Shown piece by piece: positions 55,289-63,961 of a DNA stretch of 64,000 nucleotides. Position 1 is the first letter of the stretch. Each line of letters begins with the position of its first letter. The position numbers and the translations under genes were made by a program. Location: contig CAZRPI010000001.1 in NCBI GenBank assembly GCA_964601865.1, forward strand, positions 5,777-69,776, given 5' to 3'. The DNA comes from Pseudopelobacter sp964601865 (lineage in GTDB: Bacteria > Desulfobacterota > Desulfuromonadia > Geobacterales > Pseudopelobacteraceae). The notes under the pieces are model-generated. The model worked only from the letters and a program-made list of their open reading frames with translations. It was not told where the DNA came from and made no database searches.

Positions 55289-55315
55289 GTATCGGTTGAA
55301 TCGGGAAGAGCTTTA
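55289..55315 (-). promoter_or_regulatory. Sigma-28 (FliA) promoter of flagellin
   Basis: Read on the minus strand: TAAAGCTC (55315-55308), exactly 11 bases, then ACCGATAC (55296-55289), against the consensus TAAAGTTT-N11-GCCGATAA. The spacing is exact and most positions match, so FliA control of flagellin is well supported. Confidence 0.75.
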
Positions 55316-55363
55316 ATTTTTTTCTACTCCCCTGCACACCAATGAATGAAGAGGCGTATTTCC

Positions 55364-57265
55364 ATGCAGACCAAAGAGAACCAGGCCATCCAGCACCTCC
55401 ACAGGCTTCTGGATATGGCGCGCTATCACCTTGAAGCCGGGCGGCAAGACGAAACGGAGACACTCTGTCTTCAGGTCCTGTCCCACGAACCGCAAAACAA
55501 CGAGGCACGCTACATGCTGGCCCATGTCGCGGCTTCCCGCGGCGAGCATGCAACGGCAGCCGACACCATGATGACTCTGTGCGCCGAAACACCACACGAA
55601 TCGCTGTTTCCAGATCTGTATGAATTTCATTCAAAGGCGAACCGGCTGGAATCGCTGGCGGAATTCTTCCGCAGGATGCTTGCCGCCAATCCCGGTGACC
55701 CGGCAGCCTGGTTCCACCTCGGCCGGGCCTGCCTGGCGCTGGGTTGGAAAGAACCGGCGGGGCAGGCGCTTAGGAGGGCGGCGCGCCTCAGGCCCGACGC
55801 CGCCGAATTTCACTATCTTTTATCAGTATACCACAGGGAAACGTGCCATATGACGGCCGCCGAACTATCCCTGCGTACCGCGATCCGGCTCGACCCGCAG
55901 TCACACCACTACTGCAACCATCTGGCAAACATACTGAAGGCGACCGGCCGCGCCGAAGAGGCGTTCGCCTGGTATCGCCGTGCCCTTGAGCTCTGCCCCG
56001 GTGAAGAGGCTTACCTGTCAAACTATCTGATGAACTTTCTCTGTACGACAACTTATTCACCTGAGTTCGTATACCGCGAGCACACCCGCTGGGCCGAGCA
56101 GTGCTGCGGCGCCGCCGGAGAGCCCTGGCGTTGTTTCGACAACGATTTGCAACCGGAACGCAGATTGCGCATCGGTTATGTCTCAAGAGACTTCTACAGC
56201 CATCCGGTGGCTTTCTTCATTGAACCGCTGCTCACCCTGCACGACCGGCGAGTCGTGGATGTCTACATCTATTCGAACGTTGACCGGGAGGACTCCGTAA
56301 CGGTACAACTCCGGCAGCGCCCCTGCGCCTGGAGGGATATCAACGGAGTAAACGACCCCAATGTCTGCAGGCTGATCCGGGAGGACCGCATCGATATCCT
56401 GGTAGACCTGGGAGGCCATACCCGAAGCAACCGCCTGCCGGTATTCGCCAAAAGGCCGGCTCCGGTACAGGTTACCTGGCTGGGATACGCAAACACCACC
56501 GGCCTCCCGACCATTGATTACCGCATCACCGATGCCGTAGCCGATCCTCCGGGTTTGACCGAATCGTACCACTCCGAACGCCTGTTCCGCCTGCCGGGAA
56601 GCTTCATCTGCTATCACCCCCCACTCGATCCTCCAGATCTGTCACCGCTTCCCATGCTGGATCGGGGAAAAGCCTCATTCGTTGCCTTCAACAACTTCGC
56701 GAAACTGAACGCACACCTGCTTTTGCTGTGGGCAAAAATACTGCACAAGGCGCCCGATTCAACCCTTACGCTCAAGGATCGCGCCCTGGCGCTTGATCCC
56801 GACTTCCGGGCCGAAATTCTCGACCGCTTCGCGGAACTGGGAATAACCGCCGAGCGCCTGATCCTCAGGGACAGGACCGATACGGTGCATGCCCACCTGG
56901 AGGCATTTGCCGAAGGGGATATCGCCCTGGATTCATTCCCCTACAGCGGCACCACCACCACCTGCGAAGCCCTCTGGATGGGAGTCCCGGTTGTCACGCG
57001 CGCCGGAGCGACCCACGCCTCACGGGTGAGCGCCAGCCTGCTGACCAGCGTCGGAGTCCCCGAACTGATCGCGGAGAACGATGAAGATTATGTGGCAATT
57101 GCCGTTACCCTGGCGAATGCCCCGGAACGCATGGAGAAATACCGGCGGGAACTGCGCGGCATGATGCTCAGTTCGTCACTCATGGACCTGCAGGGGTTTG
57201 CCCTCAGGATGGAGGAGGCCTACCGCCGGATGTGGCGGGAATGGTGTCGTCAGGCCGGAGCATGA
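55364..57265 (+). CDS. OGT/SPINDLY-like (GT41) O-glycosyltransferase with N-terminal TPRs
   Basis: 633 residues. About 1-225 are TPR units; from about 268 the GT41 catalytic region: RIGYVSRDFYSHPVAFF (His of the first motif), GGHT, RPAPVQVTWLGYANTTGLPTIDYRITD, FVAFNNFAKLNAHLLLLW (Lys corresponding to the UDP-binding Lys of human OGT) and DSFPYSGTTTTCEALWMGVPVVT. All key residues are present, so it should add GlcNAc (or a related sugar) to Ser/Thr. The start 55364 has AGAGG nine bases upstream; an in-frame ATG at 55346 has none. It is divergent from flagellin, the most likely substrate. Confidence 0.87.
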   Translation: MQTKENQAIQHLHRLLDMARYHLEAGRQDETETLCLQVLSHEPQNNEARYMLAHVAASRGEHATAADTMMTLCAETPHESLFPDLYEFHSKANRLESLAEFFRRMLAANPGDPAAWFHLGRACLALGWKEPAGQALRRAARLRPDAAEFHYLLSVYHRETCHMTAAELSLRTAIRLDPQSHHYCNHLANILKATGRAEEAFAWYRRALELCPGEEAYLSNYLMNFLCTTTYSPEFVYREHTRWAEQCCGAAGEPWRCFDNDLQPERRLRIGYVSRDFYSHPVAFFIEPLLTLHDRRVVDVYIYSNVDREDSVTVQLRQRPCAWRDINGVNDPNVCRLIREDRIDILVDLGGHTRSNRLPVFAKRPAPVQVTWLGYANTTGLPTIDYRITDAVADPPGLTESYHSERLFRLPGSFICYHPPLDPPDLSPLPMLDRGKASFVAFNNFAKLNAHLLLLWAKILHKAPDSTLTLKDRALALDPDFRAEILDRFAELGITAERLILRDRTDTVHAHLEAFAEGDIALDSFPYSGTTTTCEALWMGVPVVTRAGATHASRVSASLLTSVGVPELIAENDEDYVAIAVTLANAPERMEKYRRELRGMMLSSSLMDLQGFALRMEEAYRRMWREWCRQAGA

Positions 57266-60222
57266 GACGCGCGCAGGCCCTTCAGCGCTGAAAACAGCTC
57301 TTCAAAAACCGCTTCCCACGCGCCGGGAGACGGCTGGCGGAACAGCCTCACGGTCGGATACCAGGGGGAGTCGGTCCGGCTCAGCATCCAGCGCCAGTCC
57401 GGGGAGTAGGGGAGCAGCACCCAGGTCGGCCTGCCGAGCGCCCCCGCCAGATGCGCGACGGCGCTGTCGATGCTGATGATCAGATCCATCTGGCTCATCA
57501 ATGCCGCGGTCTCGGCAAAGTCGTTCAGCAGCGCGGTGTGATCCGCGAGCTTAAACCCATCCGGAGGTTCTCCAGGCGCATCATTGCCTTCAGCCACCTG
57601 CAGCGAATACCAGGACACCCCCGGGATCTCTTTCAGAACGGTAAAACATTCCAGGCTTGCCGAACGTCGCGGGTCAGGTTTCATCCGGCCTTTCCACGCA
57701 ATGCCGACCTTGAAGCAGGGGTCTTCCCGGAGATGTTCCCGCCACCACCCGCAGCGATCGTTGTCGGGAAACAGATAGGGCACGGATGAGGGCAGGGACT
57801 CCAGGGTGACACCCATCAGATGGGGGATGGAGAGCATGGGGACCGCCCAGTCGCATGACGGCAACCGCTGTCCCGGTCTGATGATCTGCTCCACATGTGG
57901 CAAGGTTTCAAGCAGTTTGTCGAGTGGGGCGAGATTGTTGAGCAGCAAAATACGCCCCCCCTGCTCCGCCAGCGCTGGCAGGAACCGGCAGAACTGGATG
58001 GTATCCCCGAAAGCCTGCTCGGTGACAACGAGCAGGCTTTTCCCTGAAAGGGGGGAACCGTCCCACCGTGGCAACCCCCGCAGGTCAACCCGGACCGGGT
58101 TCTTTTTGCCAAAACGCGTCTCGAACTCCCGGAACCCCTCCCGGTAGTCTCCCCTTATCAACAGAACCTGCGCCAGGTTCCAGCGAACTGTCGCATCGTC
58201 CGGACGGTATTCCAGCGCCTTTTGGAAGCAGCGTTCAGCCTTCTCCAAATGGTTCCGGGAAAGAAACACCCCTCCCAGATTCAGGTAGGAACGATAATCC
58301 CGAGGAGACAGCTCTATCGCCCTCAGGAGCGCCCGTTCGGCCTCGTCGAACCGGTTCAACATCTCGTTCGCGGCGCCAAGGTTTATCAGGGTTTCAAAAT
58401 CATCCGGCCCGGTCACCAGGATTCTGCGATACCACTCGCACGCCTCACTAACCTTCCCCGAACCATACAGGGCATCGGCAAGGAATCTCGGGAGGTCGCC
58501 TTCGTCCGGGGAAAGGGAAAGCGCGGTCAGAAACAGCGAGACCGCTTCTTCAAAGCGCTCCAGCTCATTGAACAGCAGCCCCAGGCAGCGGTAAGCCGCC
58601 AAACACTCCGGATCCAACTCAATTGCGCGCTTGAAGCACTGTTCAGCGTGATGGAAATCACCCCCCTGATAACAATTCAACCCCAGCAGCACAACCGGAA
58701 GGCTCCAATCGGAGACTTCGTCGATTATCTCCAATAGCAGCGCCCGAGACTCATCATGGCGTTGCGCGTCAAACAGAGCCAATGCGGTCTGATACCGTTC
58801 CACCACGGAAGAGGGCAGACTGCTGGCCCGCGAGGATTGGCTTCCGGTGGGTTCTCCCAACATTCCGCCAATTGCAAGTGCCATCTCCCTTACCGGCTCC
58901 AGCCAGCTCCCGCGGGTTGTCTGGCGGAAGAGACGCATCGTGGGGTACCAGGGGGAATCGGATCGCCGCAGCATCCAGCGCCAGTCGGAAACGTAGGGCA
59001 GGAGGACGAAGGTCGGTCTTCCCAGGGCTCCGGCCAGATGCGCCACCGATGTATCTATCGTAATCACCAGATCAAGAAGCGCGACCAATGCCGCCGTATC
59101 GGCAAAATCCCTGATGTGGCCGGTCAGATCCACGATGCGCATTCCGGTCGGCGGGGATGCGGCTTCCCGGGATGCCTCATCCATCTGGAGGGAAAAGAAG
59201 GTGATGCCATGCAGCTCCGCCAGCGGAGCGAGATCCGCCAGACGGCAGGACCGGCGGGGATCGGGCATCCTGCGGCCGGCCCAGACAACACCGGCTTTCA
59301 GGGTCGCATAGGGCGCAAGCAGCCGTCTCCAGGCATCGAGTCGTTCCCGGGGAGGAAAAAGGTACGGTACTTCGCGCGGTATGGTTTCCGCCGTTGCGGC
59401 GAAGACTCCCGGAAGGCTCATCAGGGGCGCATGACGGTCACAGGGGGGTATGGGGGAGCCTGCGGGAATTACCTCCGAAACCGAGGGCATGGTGCGCAAA
59501 AGCTCACAGAGTGGAAGCGGCGCTTCGAGGACAAGGCGCCCGCAACGGGCCGCCACCAGAGGAAGGAAACGGACGAACTGAATCGTATCGCCAAAGGCCT
59601 GTTCGGCATGCACGAAGATCGTCTGGCCCGCGAGATGTTCACCCCGCCAGTGGGGAACGCCGAAATCCCTTAACCGCGTCGTGTACCCCTTTTTCTTCCA
59701 GCGCCAATCGAACTCCTTCCATCCCGCCTCAAACTGCCCCAGTTTCAGATGGAGGAGCGCCTTGTTCCAGTGCGCCTCGGCGCAGGCGGAATCGCGTCTC
59801 AACGCGGCCTGATAGCATTCCATTGCCTCCCCGTGCCGCAACAGACGCTCAAACGCCATCCCCATGGGAACAAGAGGTTCAGGACTATCCGGCAAGAGGG
59901 CGGCTGCGTTGCGATAGCTCTCAATGGCTTTTTCGCAGGAGTCCTGCGCCAGCAGGGTATTGCCTCTGTTATGGTATAGCCTGGCCGAACGGGGATCAAG
60001 CTCAAGAGCGCGCCGATATACATCAAGAGCCTCGTCATAGCACTCCAGCTCATGAAGCAGCGCCCCCACATTGAGGAGAATGTCGGGGTGCTCGACATCC
60101 CGCAGCGCCTCCCGATAGCAGCTCAGCGCCTCGTGCAAGCCCCCCTTTCTGTGCAGCTGCAAGGCCTTGACAAAATGTGGATTTTCCGATGGCACGAACT
60201 TATCCATATCGCCTGCCGACAT
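57250..60222 (-). CDS. Tandemly duplicated TPR + GT9-like protein
   Basis: 990 residues arranged as TPR block (about 15-190), GT9-like domain (about 195-460), TPR block (about 480-720), GT9-like domain (about 730-985). The two halves repeat the same motifs: VHAEQAFGDTIQFVRFLPL / VTEQAFGDTIQFCRFLPAL; AGVVWAGRRMPDPRRSCRLADL / VGIAWKGRMKPDPRRSASLECF; DTSVAHLAGALGRPTFVLLPYVSDWRWMLRRSDSPWYPTMRLFRQ / DSAVAHLAGALGRPTWVLLPYSPDWRWMLSRTDSPWYPTVRLFRQ. Plainly an internal duplication. No signal peptide. Its end overlaps the end of the OGT gene by 16 bases (convergent). Probable glycosyltransferase of the flagellar glycan. Confidence 0.87.
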   Translation of the reverse strand: MSAGDMDKFVPSENPHFVKALQLHRKGGLHEALSCYREALRDVEHPDILLNVGALLHELECYDEALDVYRRALELDPRSARLYHNRGNTLLAQDSCEKAIESYRNAAALLPDSPEPLVPMGMAFERLLRHGEAMECYQAALRRDSACAEAHWNKALLHLKLGQFEAGWKEFDWRWKKKGYTTRLRDFGVPHWRGEHLAGQTIFVHAEQAFGDTIQFVRFLPLVAARCGRLVLEAPLPLCELLRTMPSVSEVIPAGSPIPPCDRHAPLMSLPGVFAATAETIPREVPYLFPPRERLDAWRRLLAPYATLKAGVVWAGRRMPDPRRSCRLADLAPLAELHGITFFSLQMDEASREAASPPTGMRIVDLTGHIRDFADTAALVALLDLVITIDTSVAHLAGALGRPTFVLLPYVSDWRWMLRRSDSPWYPTMRLFRQTTRGSWLEPVREMALAIGGMLGEPTGSQSSRASSLPSSVVERYQTALALFDAQRHDESRALLLEIIDEVSDWSLPVVLLGLNCYQGGDFHHAEQCFKRAIELDPECLAAYRCLGLLFNELERFEEAVSLFLTALSLSPDEGDLPRFLADALYGSGKVSEACEWYRRILVTGPDDFETLINLGAANEMLNRFDEAERALLRAIELSPRDYRSYLNLGGVFLSRNHLEKAERCFQKALEYRPDDATVRWNLAQVLLIRGDYREGFREFETRFGKKNPVRVDLRGLPRWDGSPLSGKSLLVVTEQAFGDTIQFCRFLPALAEQGGRILLLNNLAPLDKLLETLPHVEQIIRPGQRLPSCDWAVPMLSIPHLMGVTLESLPSSVPYLFPDNDRCGWWREHLREDPCFKVGIAWKGRMKPDPRRSASLECFTVLKEIPGVSWYSLQVAEGNDAPGEPPDGFKLADHTALLNDFAETAALMSQMDLIISIDSAVAHLAGALGRPTWVLLPYSPDWRWMLSRTDSPWYPTVRLFRQPSPGAWEAVFEELFSALKGLRASHAPA

Positions 60223-60280
60223 AACTCATTTTTTTAATATTTCTCGGTTCAATTCTGATATATTCTGATAGCGGATAGCC

Positions 60281-60307
60281 TCAAGTCTTTTCAAAATTTA
60301 CCGATAG
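60281..60307 (+). promoter_or_regulatory. Sigma-28 (FliA) promoter of the TPR gene at 60365
   Basis: TCAAGTCT (60281-60288), 11 bases, then ACCGATAG (60300-60307): the same arrangement as the flagellin promoter (TAAAGCTC-N11-ACCGATAC). It lies 58 bases before the ATG. Confidence 0.65.
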
Positions 60308-60364
60308 AGAAAAATAGCATAAACTGCTATCTCATGACGATTTAATTCGCACGGGAGAGATGTC

Positions 60365-61570
60365 ATGGGCACATGGGATTACCTTTCAGACGGTTCAAGC
60401 GGCGCATCCAAACTATTGTCGGCCATAACCACCGCTCAGACCACCTACCGGCAAAGCGCCGCCAACAGCGCCCTTTCCGCCGGACTGACCCAGTACCAGA
60501 ACGGCAATTACAAGGCTGCCGCCGCTTCGTTCCGGCTTTCGACAGCATTCCAGCCGGACAACACCGATGCCTATAACTATCTCGCCAAGGCCGACCTTAA
60601 GCTGGGAAAGAAAAAAGAAGCTATCAATGCCTACAAAATCTCCCTGGAGCTTGACAGCACCCAGGGAGATACCTATGTCGATCTTGCCGGCGTATACATG
60701 GATGACAAGAATTACACCGAGGCGGAAAAGGTGTTGAAACTGGGGAGCCAGAAGGATCCCACGAACGCCCTGCCGATCTATACCCTGGGACTGCTGCAGC
60801 TCAACAATCTGGACAAACCGAAGGAGGCTAAGGAATCATTCAAGAAAACCATCAGGTTATCGCCCAACGACGGCAACGCCTATTACGGCCTGGGCGCCGC
60901 CCTGAGCAAGGAGGGCAACTATGACCAGGCCGTCACCCAGCTGAAAAAGGCCCTGTCGCTGAACAAGGATTCAGCCGCGACGATGTATGAACTGGGAAAC
61001 ACCTATGCGGCACTCGGAAAAACCGATGACGTAAAAACGATGATCAGCAAACTGGAGGACCTGGATACGTCCGAGGCTTCCACCATGGCAAGCAATCTGC
61101 AGATAAGCATCAACCAGCCCAAGATAGTCGGCATGAACAGCGACAAGAGCTCGTTCAACGCCTCTCTGGGAACGGTGTCGCTCCTTGCCGTTGATCCTTC
61201 CTTCGTTACTCCTTCGACGAGCAAGACATTTTCCATGACTTTCAAGTTTGATTCCGAGATGGATGCCAAATCGGTCACCAACATCGCCAACTGGACGGTG
61301 GGGCGTTCAAAGGGGGCGGTCGCGGGATTATACGACAACGGCCTTTACCGGGCCACGGACCGGGGGGGTACGGTAGTGGCGACAAAGGTAACCTACAATC
61401 CCACAACCCACGAGGCCACGGTTTACTTTCCCATATCCCAGAACAGCGACGGAACCGGGACTATCGACGCGAGCCACCTGACATTCACGTTCAAGGGCAC
61501 CGACGCCAACGGCAAAAAAATGGACTCTTCGGCCGATCAATACAATGGCTCCGTGGGAGAGCCCTTCTAA
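60365..61570 (+). CDS. TPR protein, probably FliA-regulated
   Basis: 401 residues: a Ser/Ala-rich N-terminus, five or six TPR units (about 35-235; e.g. DAYNYLAKADLKLGKKKEAINAYKISLELD), and a C-terminal domain rich in beta strands (about 250-401, Ig-like in appearance: FSMTFKFDSEMDAKSVTNIANWTV) reminiscent of bacterial Big/Ig-like modules. No signal peptide is apparent. GGGAGAGAT is a strong RBS. Its FliA-type promoter suggests a late flagellar role, such as assembly, export or glycan scaffold; no named flagellar family fits. Confidence 0.85.
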   Translation: MGTWDYLSDGSSGASKLLSAITTAQTTYRQSAANSALSAGLTQYQNGNYKAAAASFRLSTAFQPDNTDAYNYLAKADLKLGKKKEAINAYKISLELDSTQGDTYVDLAGVYMDDKNYTEAEKVLKLGSQKDPTNALPIYTLGLLQLNNLDKPKEAKESFKKTIRLSPNDGNAYYGLGAALSKEGNYDQAVTQLKKALSLNKDSAATMYELGNTYAALGKTDDVKTMISKLEDLDTSEASTMASNLQISINQPKIVGMNSDKSSFNASLGTVSLLAVDPSFVTPSTSKTFSMTFKFDSEMDAKSVTNIANWTVGRSKGAVAGLYDNGLYRATDRGGTVVATKVTYNPTTHEATVYFPISQNSDGTGTIDASHLTFTFKGTDANGKKMDSSADQYNGSVGEPF

Positions 61571-61872
61571 ATCCAGCCGTTATATCCGATACGGCAGATT
61601 TTATCCGCCCGTTCCGCATTTCTTTTCCCCCCCCCTAAAGAGACTGTTGCGCAGTCATTCCCGTACGAACACCGTCGCGGCAATACAAACAACGACACCG
61701 GATGCCCATCCGGAGACAGGCACAGAAGAACATGCCCCGCCGCGGCACAGGGCAAACCCTCAAGATCCCCGATCATGGGGAGGAATGGGAGCCGGTTGCC
61801 ATCGTGAACCAAAGACTTGGCAAGAGGGAAATTTGCTGTTACTGTTCCCTATCAATTCGAGCAGGAGAAGCC
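61571..61872. other. Intergenic stretch of about 300 bases
   Basis: No gene seen. It begins with a weak hairpin (GCCGT/ACGGC stem with a 10-base loop, 61576-61595, followed by AGATTTTA), which may be a poor terminator of the TPR gene, and ends with a promoter candidate for trxB. Confidence 0.45.
61817..61845 (+). promoter_or_regulatory. Sigma-70-like promoter of trxB
   Basis: TTGGCA (61817-61822), a 17-base spacer and TACTGT (61840-61845), 28 bases before the trxB ATG. Both hexamers deviate somewhat from consensus. Confidence 0.4.
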
Positions 61873-62829
61873 ATGGATTCAACCCACCACCCACTACTCA
61901 TTCTGGGCGCCGGGCCGGCCGGCTACACGGCCGCCATCTACGCCGCACGCGCCAACCTCAACCCGACCCTGATCACCGGTCTTCAGCCGGGAGGACAGCT
62001 GACCACCACTACGGAGATTGACAACTGGCCGGGAGATTACCAGGGGGTTCAGGGGCCGGAACTGATGGAGCGGATGCGTCTGCACGCCGAGCGCTTCGAC
62101 ACCCGGATCATCTATGACCACATCACACGCGCCGACCTGGGGCAACGCCCCTTCGTCCTGCAGGGAGATGCGGCAATCTACACCTGTGACGCGCTGATCA
62201 TCGCCACGGGAGCATCGGCCAGATACCTGGGACTCCCCTCGGAACAGGCCTTCATCGGCAGGGGAGTATCCGGTTGCGCGACATGTGACGGTTTCTTCTA
62301 CCGCGGCAAGGATGTGGCGGTCATCGGCGGCGGCAGCACTGCCGTGGAGGAAGCCCTCTACCTCTCCAATATCGCGCGGCATGTAACCATCGTGCACCGT
62401 CGCGACGAGTTCAGGGCGGAGAAGTATCTCGCGAACCTCATCATCGAAAAGTCAAAAACCGGGAACATAACCATTGAATGGGATCATGTGCTGGACGAGG
62501 TGCTCGGTGACGAGACCGGCGTCACCGGGATGCGGATTCGGCACAAGAACGGCCAGTCCACCAAGGAGATACCTCTGCACGGCGTCTTCATCGCGGTCGG
62601 TCATTCACCGAATACCCAGATCTTCGAGGGGCAACTGGAGATGGTGAACGGCTATATCGTCACGAGATCCTCGGGGAGCGACGGCAACCTGACCGCCACG
62701 AGCCTGGACGGGGTCTTCGCGGCCGGAGACGTGCAGGATTACATCTACCGCCAGGCGGTGACTTCAGCCGCTTCCGGCTGCATGGCAGCCAAGGACGCCG
62801 AACGTTACCTTGCCACACTTGCAAAGTGA
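61873..62829 (+). CDS. trxB: Thioredoxin reductase
   Basis: 318 residues with FAD-binding GAGPAGYTAAIYAARA near the start, the redox-active CATC in GVSGCATCDGFFYRG, NADPH-binding GGGSTAVEEALYL and the closing GVFAAGDVQDYIYRQAVTSAASGCMAAKDAERYL. It reduces thioredoxin with NADPH. Start 61873 is set by GCAGGAGAAG just upstream; the frame upstream is Arg-rich and non-homologous. Very close to the canonical length. It forms an operon with the small ORF at 62833. Confidence 0.96.
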   Translation: MDSTHHPLLILGAGPAGYTAAIYAARANLNPTLITGLQPGGQLTTTTEIDNWPGDYQGVQGPELMERMRLHAERFDTRIIYDHITRADLGQRPFVLQGDAAIYTCDALIIATGASARYLGLPSEQAFIGRGVSGCATCDGFFYRGKDVAVIGGGSTAVEEALYLSNIARHVTIVHRRDEFRAEKYLANLIIEKSKTGNITIEWDHVLDEVLGDETGVTGMRIRHKNGQSTKEIPLHGVFIAVGHSPNTQIFEGQLEMVNGYIVTRSSGSDGNLTATSLDGVFAAGDVQDYIYRQAVTSAASGCMAAKDAERYLATLAK

Positions 62830-62832
62830 AGC

Positions 62833-63003
62833 ATGAACGGTGCGGAAAATGAGGAGGTCCGGACCCTGCTCGAAGAAATCCGGCGGACCATATCCGACAA
62901 CAGGCTTTTCCTCAAGAAGCTGAAAAGTGACGACGCCGGCCTTGGAGCGGAAGAGACAGACGAGGCTCCGGGTGGCGACGAGGATGCTTTCGAGGAGTTA
63001 TAG
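62833..63003 (+). CDS. Small acidic protein after trxB (56 aa)
   Basis: 56 residues starting MNGAENEEVRTLLEEIRRTI, then NRLFLKKLKSDD, then an acidic tail (AEETDEAPGGDEDAFEEL). It begins three bases after the trxB stop and ends in front of a clear rho-independent terminator, so the trxB transcript covers it. The frame has the charged-helix codon pattern of a real gene but I recognise no family. Confidence 0.62.
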   Translation: MNGAENEEVRTLLEEIRRTISDNRLFLKKLKSDDAGLGAEETDEAPGGDEDAFEEL

Positions 63004-63012
63004 AACCGTTCC

Positions 63013-63045
63013 AGGGCACTGATAGATATTCCGTGCTCTTTTTTT
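63013..63045 (+). terminator. Rho-independent terminator of the trxB operon
   Basis: AGGGCAC (63013-63019), a 13-base loop, GTGCTCT (63033-63039) with one G-T pair, then six T (63040-63045). It lies just downstream of the small acidic ORF. Confidence 0.72.
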
Positions 63046-63124
63046 GTTTCTTTCATGGTGGCCGGCACTCTGCTGATTGCAATACCGGCCGGACGAGATC
63101 CGTTGTTTGACGGAGTATCAAAAT

Positions 63125-63892
63125 ATGTTGACCGCGGCGATTCAATTCAACATCAAACCGGACGACATTGACGGAAACCTGTCGTACGTCCGCTCAGCCC
63201 TGAGGCGGGTCTCGGATCGGGGCTGCCGGCTGGCCGTTCTGCCCGAAATGTGGTCGAGCGGCTTTACCGGCGGTAATCTCGGCGAGGCCGCATTACGCAC
63301 GGCGGAGATTGTCGGGGAACTTCGAGAACTCTCCCGGACATCGGGTCTCGTGATCGTGGGCAGCATGCCCGAGCCTGATGGTGACAGGATCTTCAATACG
63401 GTACACGTCATAGACAACGGGAGGCTTGCCGGGGTCTATCGCAAGATGCACCTTTTCTCGCCTTTCGGGGAAGATCGTTATTTTGCCGCTGGCAACGGCT
63501 GGACCTTGGCGGACACCTCGGCAGGAAGGATCGGGGTCATCATCTGCTACGATCTGCGCTTTCCCGAGTTATCCCGACGCCTTGCCCTGGAAGGCGCGGA
63601 GGTGATCTGCGTTCCCGCGCATTGGCCCAAACCGCGTGACAAACAGTGGCGGATACTTCTGCTGGCCAGAGCCATCGAGAACCAGCTGTTCGTTGTCTCG
63701 GCCAACACCTGCGGATCAATCGGGAAATATGAGTTTTTCGGCATGAGCATGATTGTCGGCCCCAGGGGAGAACCGCTCGCCGAGGGTGGCGATGGCGAAT
63801 CTGAAATCATGGCCGATCTGAACATGCCGGACATCGAAGCCTGCCGCAATCTCATCCCCTGTTTCAGGGACCGCAGGCCGGAATTGTACTGA
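63125..63892 (+). CDS. Nitrilase-superfamily amidase (omega-amidase-like)
   Basis: 255 residues with the Glu-Lys-Cys triad: VLPEMWSSGF (Glu), YRKMHLFSPFGE (Lys) and VIICYDLRFPELSRRLA (Cys). The size and the FSPFGE segment point to the Nit2/omega-amidase branch that hydrolyses alpha-ketoglutaramate-like amides. Start 63125 has GGAG nine bases upstream; an in-frame extension to 63077 lies in the terminator region. No signal peptide. A single gene between the terminator and the probable tolQ. Confidence 0.88.
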   Translation: MLTAAIQFNIKPDDIDGNLSYVRSALRRVSDRGCRLAVLPEMWSSGFTGGNLGEAALRTAEIVGELRELSRTSGLVIVGSMPEPDGDRIFNTVHVIDNGRLAGVYRKMHLFSPFGEDRYFAAGNGWTLADTSAGRIGVIICYDLRFPELSRRLALEGAEVICVPAHWPKPRDKQWRILLLARAIENQLFVVSANTCGSIGKYEFFGMSMIVGPRGEPLAEGGDGESEIMADLNMPDIEACRNLIPCFRDRRPELY

Positions 63893-63900
63893 TTTTCACC

Positions 63901-63929
63901 TTGACTTGGCCATCCGTTAGGGCTAGGTT
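63901..63929 (+). promoter_or_regulatory. Promoter candidate of the last, partial gene
   Basis: TTGACT (63901-63906), a 17-base spacer and TAGGTT (63924-63929), 32 bases before the GTG start at 63962. Confidence 0.35.
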
Positions 63930-63961
63930 TCCGTAATATTTTTCATCCGGAGGTTCATCCC

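Noticed and set aside
58756..59673. Plus-strand frame of 305 codons
   Set aside because: Opposite the duplicated TPR-GT9 protein, whose reading frame is well supported by repeated motifs.
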